This document shows positions 47,221-59,700 of a stretch of 64,000 nucleotides of DNA, piece by piece. The notes beneath the pieces were generated by a model. It saw only the letters and a list, made by a program, of their open reading frames with translations. It was not told where the DNA came from and ran no database searches. The stretch spans positions 26,498,651 to 26,562,650 of the forward strand of contig OX387603.1 in the NCBI GenBank assembly GCA_947568835.1, given 5' to 3'. This stretch comes from Protonemura montana (Eukaryota; Arthropoda; Insecta; Plecoptera; Nemouridae). Position numbers and translations under genes: made by a program. Within the stretch, counting starts at the first letter, position 1, and each line of letters begins with the position of its first letter.

Positions 47221-48660
47221 CTGTAGGACCACAAACACAAGAGCGAGGTCAGCTTTGCAAATGGATTCCTTTCAAGAACATTGCGTTCCCAGCTCTACTT
47301 CAAAACAGGCTGTCAATACCCGACGGACACTATGAACTGTCTCGCTGCAGAAAAAGGGAAGAGCGCGTTGCAATGTTTACAAAGCATCTATGGCTCCACT
47401 TAGGTAAATAATATTTCAGGCGCGTGCATTCGCTGCTCGCGGGGCGTCGCGGCGCCTGGACGTCGTCGGCGTCCATTAGCCGGGAACCAAACCCCACGAT
47501 ATCGACGCCGTGCCTATTTGCACGACGGGCGCCGATCGCACTTCAACTCCAATTGAACGATCGCCCTCCCCCAGGACCAAGTTGGAGTTTGTCCTCAACT
47601 CGCCATCGATCATGTCCAGCAACTCTAATCGCTCACATCATGGGCGAGGGCGGTGAGAGGGGGGTGCATTCCAATTGGTGGCCACGTGCCTAGCCACTAT
47701 TCTGCACAGAGGACACCGGTGAGGTCTTCAACCAAGACCCCGGGTTATCCCAATAAAACAGCAGCGCAGACAGCAGAGAGCGTGGGACGGGCACAGGACA
47801 AATAGCGTGACCCACGAGGCAACTCCAGGTCGTGTTTTGCAAAAGAGCAAATGGTTTCCACAATCCACCTCCGATCTCCACACCAAGTTATTTATTATCT
47901 GTTCATGTGCACTTAGCATAGCATGGCGGTACACATGCTACGTATACCTGATATCAGTCCATTTAGCGCAAGATAACGCGATTTATGGAGTTTTTTTTAC
48001 GAATTAACGCCTTGCCTGCTCGCTGCAATTAGCAGTCTAACAGGCGGTGGAACTTCGTATACATCGTCATTGTTTTTAGAAATTCAGAAATTTACAAGTG
48101 ATTTTACATCCCAAACGACTCCGAGCGACGGGCGCGATGGCGAGGGGCACGGGGCTTGGAATCGGCGCTGTTTTGCCACCGCGGCCGCTAATTGATGGGC
48201 ACACCAGGACAACGCCGAATGTGTGTTCGCTCTTTCCGCGAGGAAACATGCGCGGTTTCAAAAACTAGGTGGCGAACACATATTTCACGCTCGATCCACG
48301 CCCGGGATCCAGTAAACATCGTCGCTGTCATTGGCCCCGCAGGCGTTGATTAAAAAGCATCGAAACAAATAGCCATGTCAATTACTGGAATAATCGTTCG
48401 GAACAACAACTATCGGGAAGCGAGTATCACAAGCGTCCCACCGAAGTTATTATACCAAACACAAACAACCTCATATCGACCCAAATAACTTTATTGAAAG
48501 CTCATGGAGAAACCCGAGCTCGGCGCTGAAAGCCACCGGCATGGATTTCTGACGCCAATCCCGACGCCGTCGATAGTGTCGCACGACGCTATAGAGACAG
48601 AGATGTCAACTCCTTGACGTGCACATTCTGCCACCTAGATCGCCTAGGTCAGGGTGTGTA
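47221..48660. other. Upstream of visible liprin exon 1, no exon recognised
   Basis: If the liprin gene continues to the right, this is intron. I found no reading frame resembling the N-terminal liprin block (such as DERDRL) here or further right. Confidence 0.4.
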
Positions 48661-48661
48661 C

Positions 48662-49039
48662 CTGCAGCAGTATCAAGTGGACAATACACGAGCATGCCTT
48701 GACGCCGTTCTTAAGCGGACTGCCGGCGGCAGTGACGTGCCCGTACGACGCTGCCGAGAGCGCCACGAGCTGCTTGACCAACGCCTCCACCAGCCCGGTG
48801 CCGACATGCTCGCCGCCGATGGGGTTGGTGCACACAGACTGCAGCAAACCGAGCACGCTGCCGGCCCCCCGACCTTTGCCCCCTAACGGGATGCCGACCT
48901 CGCGCTGTCTGGGCATCGGACCTGGCTAGGGGACACCGTCACGGCGCGTGCCCGGCATCAGGTCGGCCAGGAAGGCCAGCACTCCGTCCAGACTGACAGT
49001 CACTGGCGATGGGTGGCGTCCTTGCCGTAGCTTCCGCTT
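48662..49039 (-). pseudogene. Protein-like fragment with an in-frame stop, family unknown
   Basis: Read on the minus strand, a single frame gives RKLRQGRHPSPVTVSLDGVL then AFLADLMPG, a TAG at 48926-48928, then GSVLGLLQSVCTNPIGGEHV and GLVEALVKQLVALSAASYGH. The composition and helix-like pattern look like real protein and are unlike the GC-rich noise around it. A plausible acceptor (CATTAG) and donor (CAG/GTACAC) bound it. The single stop suggests a decayed exon, a retrocopy or a sequence error. I do not recognise the family. It does not match liprin. Confidence 0.35.
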
Positions 49040-49074
49040 CTAATGAACGCTGCAGTTACTTGTTCCGACCCAGC

Positions 49075-52000
49075 ATGCGACTGCTGGCAAAGCCCACGAG
49101 AAACGATGTTAGTAAGCTTCGGTCTTGCGTGGTAGGTCGCGTGGTTATTGGTCTCAAATCGCTGTCCTAGAGAGGGGTAGGGGATGGTGAGGAACGCAGC
49201 CAGTGAAAACCCGGCCAGCCAATCTGAGTCTTCTATTGTCTCGCTGGACTCCCGGGGGATGCTTACAGTAATTTAGGAACGAGTCCACATCCCTTGGCTT
49301 GGGAGTCTGGACGATTTAATGGCGGGAGTCTGCGGAGGAAACGCGATCGAATAAATCAAGCACTTTGCATGTTCCCGTCCACAACCCAGTCGTGAAGCTA
49401 GCTCGGCGATTCTCAGAAATCGTGGAGTCAATCGCGGGACTTCATTTGGATTCTCCGTCCTGGATCCTCGGGGATTCGATCCAGGGACTTCGGTGCAGGC
49501 TCGGGGCCCGCCAGGGAGTTGGCGTTGCAATCGAAATAATTCACTTTTTGCACGGTATGCACTGAGGCTGCTCCCAAATTGCGTGGGGCTCAAAGTCACT
49601 ATCGACCCAGAGGACGTTATGAATAATCTGACCGAGAGCAGGCGATTGTTGAAAGGGGGGAGATGGATCTGTCAGCAAGGATCAGTCACGATTGATCAGG
49701 CTTAGTGGAAATCGACGGCGTTCCCTAGAGGTACGACCTGAAGGTGTAATCAATCACGCCGCGGATATTGAAACATAGGGACTCTGCGGTGGTCGTGCAA
49801 AGGAAGGTACACTGGCTTCACCGGAAGGGAAGCAATCACTGAAAGTTAGATACAGAATTTGTGCAGACCCAGGTCATCCAGAGGTCAACTCGTTCTCTGC
49901 TCATTAAGCCTCGACGCCGAGCTAATAGCGAGCACGCCGCAACGCCTGGCAGACACGACGCCGACGTCGCATGACATACCTGGGGGGAGGGGGGAGGCGT
50001 TTAGCTTACAATTGATTGGTCATCGACCGCGTGCCGCGAAACTAACACACTGATTAGTGGCCAATGTGGAACGCGGCACTGATATGTTTGTTCTATATTG
50101 ACATTCGATCGCTTGGTCCTCTCATGCGTATTAATTGAAATGTTGTGTCCGTGGGCTTGAATCCTCACAAGAAAGTGTGTCCCCCAACAAGGATTTTCAA
50201 ACAATCCATTGTTGCTACGAGTCGAAAATGATCTCTGTGTGTTTCTCATAAGCTATCTTTTCTGAACAACCAATTAGAAAAACCTCGAATTTAATAATTT
50301 TTCTTCAGGGTTTTAGTAAAATTTAAATATTAAAAATGTATCGCTTTCCAGGGAACACGAATAGGCGGCGGAATTCAATTTAAATCTGAGATTAAATAGA
50401 CTTTAGCGACATAATCACGTGACAATGACCGTGACGAGCTGTCAGTTCTGTGACGCATCCTCGAGTAACGGTGGTCACTTCTTGCCATCGAGAACCAAGA
50501 CAGGCCAAGACAAGGACGAGAAGACTTTGTGGTGGACAAGAAGACGTCTAGAAACAGAGCCCACCGGGTGCCCACGGGGTGCCCACGGGGAGCCCACGGG
50601 GTGCCCACGGGGTGCACGCAGGACAGCAATGTGAGACCAATCCACGGGCAGGAAACCACGAAGACGAAGATGCCGACGTCCACACGACCACACGTACACT
50701 AAACGAGACTGGGCGCACGCACTCGACCTATCCACACGACAACACGACGCCGACGCTCGCGACTTGCCGCGGTTGCTCCGACGACGACCAGGAACACACT
50801 GGGCGTTGCGACGCCCGACGCCCCGCACGACGCCCCCGGCGGCCGACCGGTGAAACATTCGCATCGCGTCTGTCTTCCAGTCGGCGGTCAATTATTCACG
50901 AGACGACGCTAGCAGACGTCGGTCGGTTTGGCATTCAGCGACAAATCGCCACCACCCTTCGACGGCGGGACACTCGCCGTCATTGAACGCAACTCCCTCA
51001 ATGCCTCAGAGCCTTCAGAGCAGTCTTTACGTTGGACGCGAACGATTCGGACCGGGGACGAAGGGTCCTGGAAGGCGATGCCAGTTCCCATAAAGCGCCG
51101 CGATAGAAACATGTCTAGCAGCGCAAGTGTTGAAATGGGGCGGGGATGCAACGGCGACGTGCCGGAAAATGACCCAATTTAAATGCCAGCATGAAGCCAT
51201 GACGCCGTCAACAATGCCAGGCACTGAGACGGCGGGACCTGGAGTGGGACGTAGCTCGTAGACAGGCGTCTGACTCGACGCGTGCTCGTCGTCCATGTGA
51301 GTGAGGAATGGGAATGTCGACCGTGCTCGAGGGCAACTGAGGGACGCCGATCTGAGCATCCGTGAAAATCGGAGAGAAAACGACGTTTACCCGACCTAGC
51401 TCGAGTGGCTGCCTCCAAGAACGGCGGGGACTTCATCGTCGTTAGACAACGATGACGACGTGCTCGACTACCTCGGTTAACAAGCACGGCCAACAATAAT
51501 TCTGTCAGAGTCAATTAACGAGCGAAGATTCCAGGCAATTATTAGATTCTAGCAAAGACAGACGAAGCCCCGCACGGCCCACGCGACGCTTTCCGTGCTC
51601 GGCGCGCTCTCTGTCGGCATTTCCCGACACTGAGCGCGCAGTGAGCCGCGCGTGGCGCTGCGTGACGGACTCCCGACGAACCAATTGACACGCCACGTGG
51701 AACGAGATGTCCTTCGGGCGTTGAGAGCTGCAACAATGCAAGCTGCGATGCCATGACAACCGAGTGCCGACAGGTCGTTTAATTGTCACTTCGGGGCATC
51801 GTCTGCCGCTAGGCAATCCGTTTCCATGCACTTCAATTTCACAGCAGAACGAGTCTGAAGTCCATCCGTTCACAGGTATGGGTGGGTAGGCGCCGCGATT
51901 ACAACATCCGATCCCAATGAAGTCCATTTGCCTCAAGGGCAAGCTTTTCTGTTGAACGGGGGACGCCCTTTCACGAAGCCAGCCGGCCAATTTAGAGTCC

Positions 52001-52550
52001 TAATTGAATAGGATAACAATTTCCGTGCGCCTCGCCGCGTTATTAGGCCGCTCCGGGCGCCGTGGACGGCGATTGGCGTCCGGTCCACGTCGGGCTTTGA
52101 TTTTAGCTATCGAACTGCCACGAGAGAAACTCCACTTCGACGCGAAGATCCCGTCGACGTAGACAGCCCCACAAGACGCCGCTTGCCGGCTTCTCGAACC
52201 GAGTCCAATGAACCATGTCGACGTCGACGGAGTCAGGGGAGGTCCCGCTGGAAGCGCACCGGATGAAAGGACCGGAGTGAGACAGTGAGCAGCGAGTGGA
52301 AAGAGGATCGAGAGACAGCGAAACGGGAAACATGAAAGAGAACCCGCAACTCGTGCTCGAAACTTGTAATCACCTTAAAAACATACGCAAAGTAGAAGCC
52401 GTCGTAGCGAACAACTTGTTGGTTTAAGCTGGAATTCGACGTTGCAGCTTTGCGAGAGCTGATTTAAAACGAACTGCGACATTTCCTTGCGTGCAAGAAT
52501 GAAGCGCTGGACAATGCAAGTCCGTGCAAGGCACCAAGGCACGCTGAGCC
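49075..52550. other. GC/CpG-rich stretch, no gene recognised
   Basis: Long open frames occur on both strands because stops are rare at this base composition. None shows a domain or splice structure that I can support. It holds a small 11-bp repeat (50560-50614). Confidence 0.45.
50560..50614. repeat. Five-copy 11-bp tandem repeat
   Basis: CCCACGGGGTG units with small changes in copies 1 and 3. Confidence 0.9.
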
Positions 52551-52570
52551 TTCCAAACAGACAAATTCAC

Positions 52571-52942
52571 TATTATTATTATTTGTGGTGTTTAACGACG
52601 CACTGTTTTGACATCTGGCCATGCGCCACTGGTCTAATGGCGTCGGTGAATGAGTGGATGATGATGAGGATGATGATGAACCTAACCTACCCTAGAAGGG
52701 AGGAGGGGAAACCCGGTGCCGGCACGTAGCCTACTCCTGTCGAAGAGCACCAAGGGGACCACCGGCTTAACGTCCCTTCCGAAGGACGGTACAACGCGAA
52801 CAGCAGGATTCCTCCACAAATCCATGCTGTCGAGAGGTTGATAAGCAAGGCGAGTAAAGTTGCTGTACTAACTTTCATCCCTCCAACCTCTCTCCCGAGC
52901 AGAACTGGTCATGTGTATGATGGTCACCCATTCAATACCTCA
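52571..52942 (-). mobile_element. 5S-headed SINE, 5' truncated
   Basis: AAT-type tail at the low end, then the tail, central and head-proximal segments in reverse. The 5S-like head is cut at CCCATTCAATACCT. Confidence 0.85.
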
Positions 52943-53275
52943 GATAAATTCACAAAGATACTCACAACACCAAGTTCGTCTAAAGAAGCCTACGGTACAA
53001 TACTTCTCCATTTCTAACAACCTCCATCAACACATAATATCAGCTTTCTCGCCCTAAATTCCATCACATCAATTCTTTCTATTACTCCCATTATGCATTT
53101 TCAGCTACCAGACATTGAACTGTACTGTCGCATCACATTGTTTCCTTTATTTATTTAATTTTTTAAAAGTGTTGTATATAGTTGGAATTTTAGGGCGATT
53201 AAATCACGTAATCTACATACAACAATAAATAAATATATACAAAAAATGATTAAAAAGAGTACAGTGAGGATGAAA

Positions 53276-53366
53276 TCTTATTTAAATTGCAAACGCTTGC
53301 AATGCGCGGGGTATTTTATTATTAACAACACTATAACCGTCTCAAAAATTGATGCCCAAACGCGGT
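53276..53366 (-). mobile_element. tRNA-derived SINE, 3' body only (copy A5)
   Basis: GATGAAATCTTATTTAAATTGC to GATGCCCAAACGCGG in reverse orientation; the tRNA head is absent (5' truncation). Confidence 0.75.
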
Positions 53367-53444
53367 CTCCCATTATTAATAATAACATATTATTGTATTG
53401 TACAATTCTATTCTATTATTCTATTTATTGTTTAATAACCATTA

Positions 53445-53896
53445 CCGAACGGTTTGTCGTGTTGGAAACACCGGTTCTCGTTAGATCACCGAAGTTAAGC
53501 AACACTGCGCTGAGTCAGGTATTGAATGGGTGACCATCATACACATGACCAGTTCTGTTCGGGAGAGAGGTTGAAGGGATGAAAGTTAGTACAGCAACTT
53601 CATTCGCCTTGCTTATCAACCTCTCGACAGCTTGGATTTGTGGAGGAATCCTGCTGTTCGAGTTGTACCGTCCTTCGGAAGGGACGTGAAGCCGGTGGTC
53701 CCCTTGATGCTCTTCGACAGGAGTAGGCTACGTGCCGGCACCGGGTTTCCCCTCCTCCCTTCTAGGCTAGATTAGGTTCATCATCATCCTCATCATCCAC
53801 TCATTCACCGACGCCATAAGACCAGTGCCGCAGGGCCAGTTGTCAAAACAGTGCGTCGTTAAACACCACAAATAATAATAATAATAATAATAATAA
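53445..53896 (+). mobile_element. Full-length 5S-rRNA-derived SINE
   Basis: Perfect 14-bp target-site duplications (TTTAATAACCATTA, 53431-53444 and 53897-53910) flank a 452-bp element. The head resembles 5S rRNA: GATCACCGAAGTTAAGCAAC corresponds to the internal A box and GGTATTGAATGGGTGACCA to the C box. A central domain follows, then a tail (GTCAAAACAGTGCGTCGTTA) and an (AAT)n end. This is a SINE3-class polymerase III retroposon. It needs an outside LINE for mobility. Confidence 0.88.
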
Positions 53897-53910
53897 TTTA
53901 ATAACCATTA

Positions 53911-54027
53911 AACCCAGATAGCTCAATGGTTCAGAGCAACACTCGCGACAGGTGGAGATCGGGGTTCGAGTCCGCGTTAGGGCATCAATTTTTGAGACGG
54001 TTATAGTGTTGATAATAATAAAATACG
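53911..54027 (+). mobile_element. tRNA-derived SINE, colinear copy (A6)
   Basis: A box TAGCTCAATGG, B box GGTTCGAGTCC and body GAGACGGTTATAGTG, then an ATAATAATAAAATA tail. It is directly adjacent to the right target-site duplication of the 5S-SINE. Confidence 0.8.
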
Positions 54028-54429
54028 AGTTTCATGAAGTATTGCTGTACCAGAGACTGGAGATCAATGACAGGAGCCGACTCCGTGCAACACTGCAACG
54101 AGACGCGGGTGATTTATGCCAGTGGTTCTCGCTGCTTCTTAAGTTCCCAATTTAATTAACAAATTGTAAGCAATTAATGTACGATCGCTGCAAAGCGAGC
54201 TCTTTCTCGCCTCTCACAAGCATAGGCCAAGTTGGCAGATCGCGTTTCTCGGGGCAGAGTTGCTCGTCTTCTATGACGGCGCGATCGAAGGCGTTTGCCC
54301 GGCTCCAGGTTGCAAGCAAGAAGCGTCAACATCTGCCAGGTACAAATCGTCCCCATATGCTGGCAGTGCAGGTGCAAGGAGGTTCGAGCTGAAATGTCAT
54401 GGTTTGCAGACTAAACATGGAGGTTTTGT

Positions 54430-54480
54430 GTCTGTTGGAAGCTCCGGTGCTTGTGAGATCACCGAAGTTAGAGGTCCTCG
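54430..54480 (+). mobile_element. 5S-SINE head fragment
   Basis: GAAGCTCCGGTGCTTGTGAG followed by ATCACCGAAGTTAGAGG, a truncated 5S-like head. Confidence 0.55.
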
Positions 54481-54716
54481 TCATACCTTCATGTGATGGT
54501 CAGAGATTATATCATTAAACATTATTTCAATCTTGAAAATGCGATGGAGTGTCTTTTGTGTTAATATTAAAAGGTCATTACACAAAGCTTCATTATAACG
54601 AAACTACACAAAAATAATTAATTAACCATTACAAATGTGCATCTTTAGAAAAACGTAGGTAAAGTGAGTTTTTTTAGTGTCATGATGTAACCCAGAAAGA
54701 CTTGACTTTACTGATA

Positions 54717-54775
54717 ACTCCCCGACGCCATTAGAGCAGTATTCAAAACAGTGCGTCGTTGAACCCCACAAAACA
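54717..54775 (+). mobile_element. 5S-SINE tail fragment
   Basis: ACGCCATTAGAGCAGTATTC then AAAACAGTGCGTCGTTGAAC, with part of the tail deleted. Confidence 0.6.
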
Positions 54776-55115
54776 ATGGATCAATCAACGAGGCAAGTTC
54801 CATCCAAGCGTGAGTTAGCAAGAGAACGAACGGAAAATGAAACGTAATGCCGAAAACTGTTTCTTCTTCGCTTGAAAGAAGAACAAAACGCGAATCAGTT
54901 TAGCTGAGTGTTTGAGACAATTGAACGACCCGTCTATCGTCAGTGTAATTCGCTTGGCAGCCGCCAGAGCGCGAAATGGTTGCCACGGCGGCTGTGATTG
55001 CTTCATTCACCCCGTTCGCAGAAAGCAATTAGCATTCGCAGGGAATCTCGGCGCTCCTCTTCCAGACGGTGCAGCGTCCCGTCCTGTAGAGGGGTTCAAC
55101 GGGCATAAAGCGCAT

Positions 55116-55256
55116 CAGCCCACACGGGCAAAGCTTTGACGGCCACCCTCCTGAGCGTCTAGCAGCCCACACGGGCAAAGCTTTGACGGCCACCCCCCTG
55201 AGCGTCTAGCAGCCCACACGGGCAAAGCTTTGACGGCCACACACCTGAGCGTCTAG
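55116..55256. repeat. Three-copy 47-bp tandem repeat
   Basis: Copies start CAGCCCACACGGGCAAAGCT at 55116, 55163 and 55210. A fourth start at 55257 breaks off after eight bases. They differ at two or three positions near the CCACCC stretch. Confidence 0.9.
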
Positions 55257-55262
55257 CAGCCC

Positions 55263-57320
55263 ACAGAAAACAGATAGACGTCGACGCCGACCTGCTCGGC
55301 GCCTCCACCGCTCGGCACGCGGGACTGGGAAAGCCAGGGGTGCAAGGGGTGAAAGTCATGGCCGCTCGGAATAGAATCTCCCCAAAGATAATTAAAAAAC
55401 ATCATGCATGTGAACATCTCTGCTGGTCTTACTTTCACTACGTTGTTTCACCGGCAGCCACTCAAGGCAGTTAATCGCCCCCCCCCCCCCCCACACCTCT
55501 ACAACCCTTACTTATGATCATAAAGCCAAGAAAATGTTATTAGTGCCAGACCGACGTCGCCTCAAGGATCCAAGGCGTTTCAAAACACAGACGTCTCGGA
55601 AGGAAACGACGGAAGAAAGATAATTCCCGACAATTCGTTCAGCTTCCTTACCCGGCGCCGAACGATTTGTCAAGCAACTCGAGCGGGCCCCCCGGTTAAT
55701 TTCCCTGCCGCGATTGCCGCGCGATTGTCGCCCTTATCGGCTTTGGGGGCAAAACGTTCGCTGCGCGGTGTAAAGCGTGACATGGGCGGGAATCGCTTGC
55801 ACCCCCCCGACAAGCACGGCGACTCCCGAAAAGGGGCAACGAGATATCGCAATGCGTTCCTCTGCCTCGGGGTTCCAAATCAGCGGGAGACTGTTGCTTC
55901 GTTTGGCGCTGTCAAAGGTTCCCCTCTGTTTGAGTTTGGCAAACATGCCGTACACAAAGTATCTCACTCAAGAAAACATTTGTCAAACGGTAAGGTATGG
56001 CCGTTGCTTGGGCCGAAGCACATATCTGTACCATCTCGCTTCCAACTACAGTAGCGGTCGCGGTAAAACGCCCAAGCCACGTGCAGTCTTTATTTTCCCG
56101 GGAAACTAGCTAAACAACTCGACCCGTTAAAAGATTCAAACGACGATTACCAACATCAATTGCGGGTCGGTGTCCATCATAAGAAAGCATCTCGGGCAGC
56201 AAAAAAACGACATAACATTGCGAGTGGCTCGGTGCTTCTTGAAGGGTTACAGCGTCACGTGCGACCGACGTTCGCTGCATTCGAGATGCCCCCTACCCCT
56301 ACGACGGGGTCGCCAACACAGAACTACTGCCTTACTAGGGCGCCTAGATCCATTGCGCTGCTCCAATACTCTAGCTATTTCCTCCATGCAAGAGCTAGTC
56401 GAGCGATTGTCAGGCTCCTTTGGGGATGCGCGTCACTGGGGGCAAGGACGTGGCGGCCACATCGAGGTGTGACTCGAATACACCAGACCAGGATCAAGCG
56501 ACAACGAGGGCCACGAGGACCACACATCAAGTCGATAAAGCTATTCTCATAAGGACTGCGCCTTGGTCACCGCTGGCAAAGTGGAGTTGCTAGGCTTCAA
56601 GGTAGCTTCAAGGTAGCCCCGGGAGCGACAAGGTCACAACCACTTTGTGTACTTGAAATTCGTCGAGGGTACGCGCCGCTCCCCCCAACCCAAGTCCACG
56701 CGCCCCATTTAGCGGCAGCGTCAGCTCGTTACCCCCTTCCCATACACACACACACTTCCCATGCTAATCCGTGAGATTGACACTGTGCTTGGCATCCGCC
56801 ACCCGACGCCAGCAACATGTGCGCGTCGCGACGGAGACCCGACGCTCACACGGGACGGCGCGTGCACCAGAGCTAACTCGGCGCACTCATAGCCTCAGAG
56901 TCTTGGACCGATCGGCAAAATGTCGGAACGCGTTGAAAGCCAGACTCCAGCATGCGCCTTACCGTCCGCCGAGAAACATAGCCGGGCCAGCCCAGACAAC
57001 TTGACCCATCCAGTCGCACGCAATCCGCACTGCGTCTTACCCGCAACGAAAAGACGGCGTTGTTAACACAGAGTTGCAGTGCCGCACGCACTAATGACTA
57101 AACTATAGGCAACAGGTCGACGGCTACAAATAGCCGGGCGATATTTCAACGTCGCGACGCCGACGCGATTAGTCTCCTAGTGACGCGAAATTAACGCGGC
57201 TGTCGACGACGGGGCGACGCGTGCTCGGTGGAGGCGCCGGGTCTTTCTGTGAGCGGCTTTGGGATGCGTTTACAGCAACGATAGAACGCGTACACAGACA
57301 CAGCACAACGGAGGCTGGCC
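55263..57320. other. GC-rich stretch, no gene recognised
   Basis: Short overlapping frames only. A C-run is present at about 55479-55492. Confidence 0.4.
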
Positions 57321-57325
57321 TTGCG

Positions 57326-58508
57326 TGCCCTGTCAGCCCTGTAGCCCTGCCAATCCTTTCAATCCTGTCACCCTGCCAATCCTGTCGCCCTGCCAATCTT
57401 GTAGCCCTGACAATCCTGTCGCCCTGTCAATCCTGTAGCCCTGCCAATCATGTGGCCCCGACAATCCTGTAGCCCTGCCAATCTTGTAGCCCTGACAATC
57501 CTGTCGCCCTGCCAATCCTGTAGCCCTGCCAATCCTGTCGCCCTGCCAATCCTGTCGCCCTGCCAATCTTGTAGCCCTGACAATCCTGTCGCCCTGTCAA
57601 TCCTGTAGCCCTGTCAATCCTGTAGCCCTGCCAATCCTGTAGCCCTGCCAATCCTGTCGCCCTGCCAATCCTTTAGCCCTGCCAATCCTGTCGCCCTGCC
57701 AATCCTGTCGCCCTGCCAATCTTGTAGCCCTGACAATCCTGTCGCCCTGTCAATCCTGTAGCCCTGTCAATCCTGTAGCCCTGCCAATCCTGTCGCCCTG
57801 CCAATCCTGTAGCCCTGCCAATCCTGTCGCCCTGCCAATCCTTTAGCCCTGCCAATCCTGTCAATCCTGTAGCCCTGTAAATCCTGTCGCCATGCCAATC
57901 CTGTAGCCCTGCCAATCCTGTCACCCTGCCAATCCTGTAGCCCTGCCAATCATGTAGTCCTGTCAATCCTGTAGCCCTACCAATCCTGTAGCCCTGTAAA
58001 TCCTGTAGCCCTGCCAATCCTGTCAATCCTGTAGCCCTACCAATCCTGTAGCCCTGTAAATCCTGTCGCCCTGCCAATCCTGTAGCCCTGCCAATCCTGT
58101 CGCCCTGCCAATCCTGTCACCCTGCCAATCCTGTAGCCCTGCCAATCTTGTAGCCCTGCCAATCCTGTAGCCCTGACAATCCTGTCGCCCTGCCAATCCT
58201 GTCGCCCTGCCAATCCTGTCACCCTGCCAATCCTGTAGCCCTGCCAATCTTGTAGCCCTGCCAATCCTGTAGCCCTGACAATCCTGTCGCCCTGCCAATC
58301 CTGTCACCCTGCCAATCCTGTCGCCCTGCCAATCCTGTAGCCCTGCCAATCATGTGGCCCCGACAATCCTGTAGCCCTGCCAATCTTGTAGCCCTGACAA
58401 TCCTGTCGCCCTGCCAATCCTGTAGCCCTGCCAATCCTGTAGCCCTGCCAATCCTGTCGCCCTGCCAATCCTGTCACCCTGCCAATCCTGTCGCCCTGTC
58501 AGCCCTGA
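57326..58508. repeat. 17-bp minisatellite array
   Basis: Unit CTGTAGCCCTGCCAATC and its variants (CTGTCGCCC, CTGACAATC, CTTGTAGCC) are repeated about 69 times. Minus-strand frames reading GRATGLAGLQDWQ are periodicity artefacts. Blocks of variants recur, for instance the CATGTGGCCCCGAC variant near 57448 and 58349. Confidence 0.95.
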
Positions 58509-59077
58509 CGCCTGTGCGATGACATTTGAGTTGCTAATCCACCACGCAGCCGCCGGCAAACGTCACTTCGCCAAAGAACCGTGCTGTCGTAATCCCCCCC
58601 CCCCCCCCCCACACCCCGCCGCCAACACAGCTTTCATCGAAACATTTGCGCGTGTTTCGTCAAGCCGCGACGTCGGCCAAGTTCACCGGCTTACGCGACG
58701 TTTCCCGGGCGTGAAAAGCCGCCGGGAAAATTGCAAATCCGTGCGAAAAGCGCGACGAAATCCGCGACCGCACGGGAGTGGTTCGCGCACCGAACGAGGG
58801 GTTGACGTATTTCACGCGCTTCGTGTAATTCCTTGCTCTCACATCGCCACCGAGGAGTACGAGTTGAAAACATGGCGAGAATTTGCTTGCAGACTGCCGT
58901 CCTCTCGCCTTTGCAATCCGTTTGTCGTTGTCCCGTCGGGAACCCGTCGGGAACCCGTCGGAGTCCCGCAAGACAACGGCGAAGGGAGGCGTCGTTCAGC
59001 TGACAGCTGATAGCAACGCGCCTCCAGAATCGTTCAAAGACTTGGGCAAGGTTCCTGGCGCGGGAGGACGGGACATT
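58509..59077. other. Short GC-rich stretch, no gene recognised
   Basis: Contains an 18-C run (about 58593-58610). Frames here have no recognisable domain. Confidence 0.4.
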
Positions 59078-59700
59078 TATTTATTTATTTGTGGTATTTA
59101 ACGAGGCAGTGTTTTGACATCTGGCCATGCGACACTGGTCTAATGGCGTCGGTGAATCTGTGGATGATGATGATGATGATGATGCACCTAACCTAGCCTA
59201 GAAGGGAGGAGGGAAAACCCGGTGCCGGCACGTAGCCTACTCCAGTCGAAGAGCACCAAGGGGACAACCGGCTTAACGTTCCTTCCAAAGGATGGTACAA
59301 CTCAAACAGCAGGATTCCTAAACAAATCCATGCTGTCGAGAGGTTGATAAGCAAGACGAGTGAAGTTGCTGTACTAACTTTCATCCCTCCAACCTCTCTC
59401 CCGAACAGAACTGGTCATGAGTATAATGGTCACCCATCCAATACCTGACTCAGCGCCGTGTTGCTGAACTTTCATCCCTCCAACCTCTCTCCCGAACAGA
59501 ACTGGTCATGTGTATGATGGTCACCCATTCAATACCTGACCCAGCGCAGTGTTGCTTAACTTTCATCCCTCCAACCTCTCTCCCGAACAGAACTGGTCAT
59601 GTGTATGATGGTCACCCATTCAATACCTGACCCAGCGCAGTGTTGCTTAACTTCAGTGATCTAACGAGCACCGGTGTTTCCAACATGACAAACCGTTCGG
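59078..59700 (-). mobile_element. 5S-headed SINE with triplicated head
   Basis: The tail and central domain are as in other copies (59078-59380). The head-proximal segment then occurs three times in tandem: CTTTCATCCCTCCAACCTCT recurs at about 59380, 59468 and 59561. The complete 5S-like head ends at the CCGTTCGG at 59693-59700. Confidence 0.85.

Noticed and set aside
57333-58559. Several 60-134-codon minus-strand frames (GRATGLAGLQDWQ type)
   Set aside because: Periodicity of the 17-bp minisatellite.
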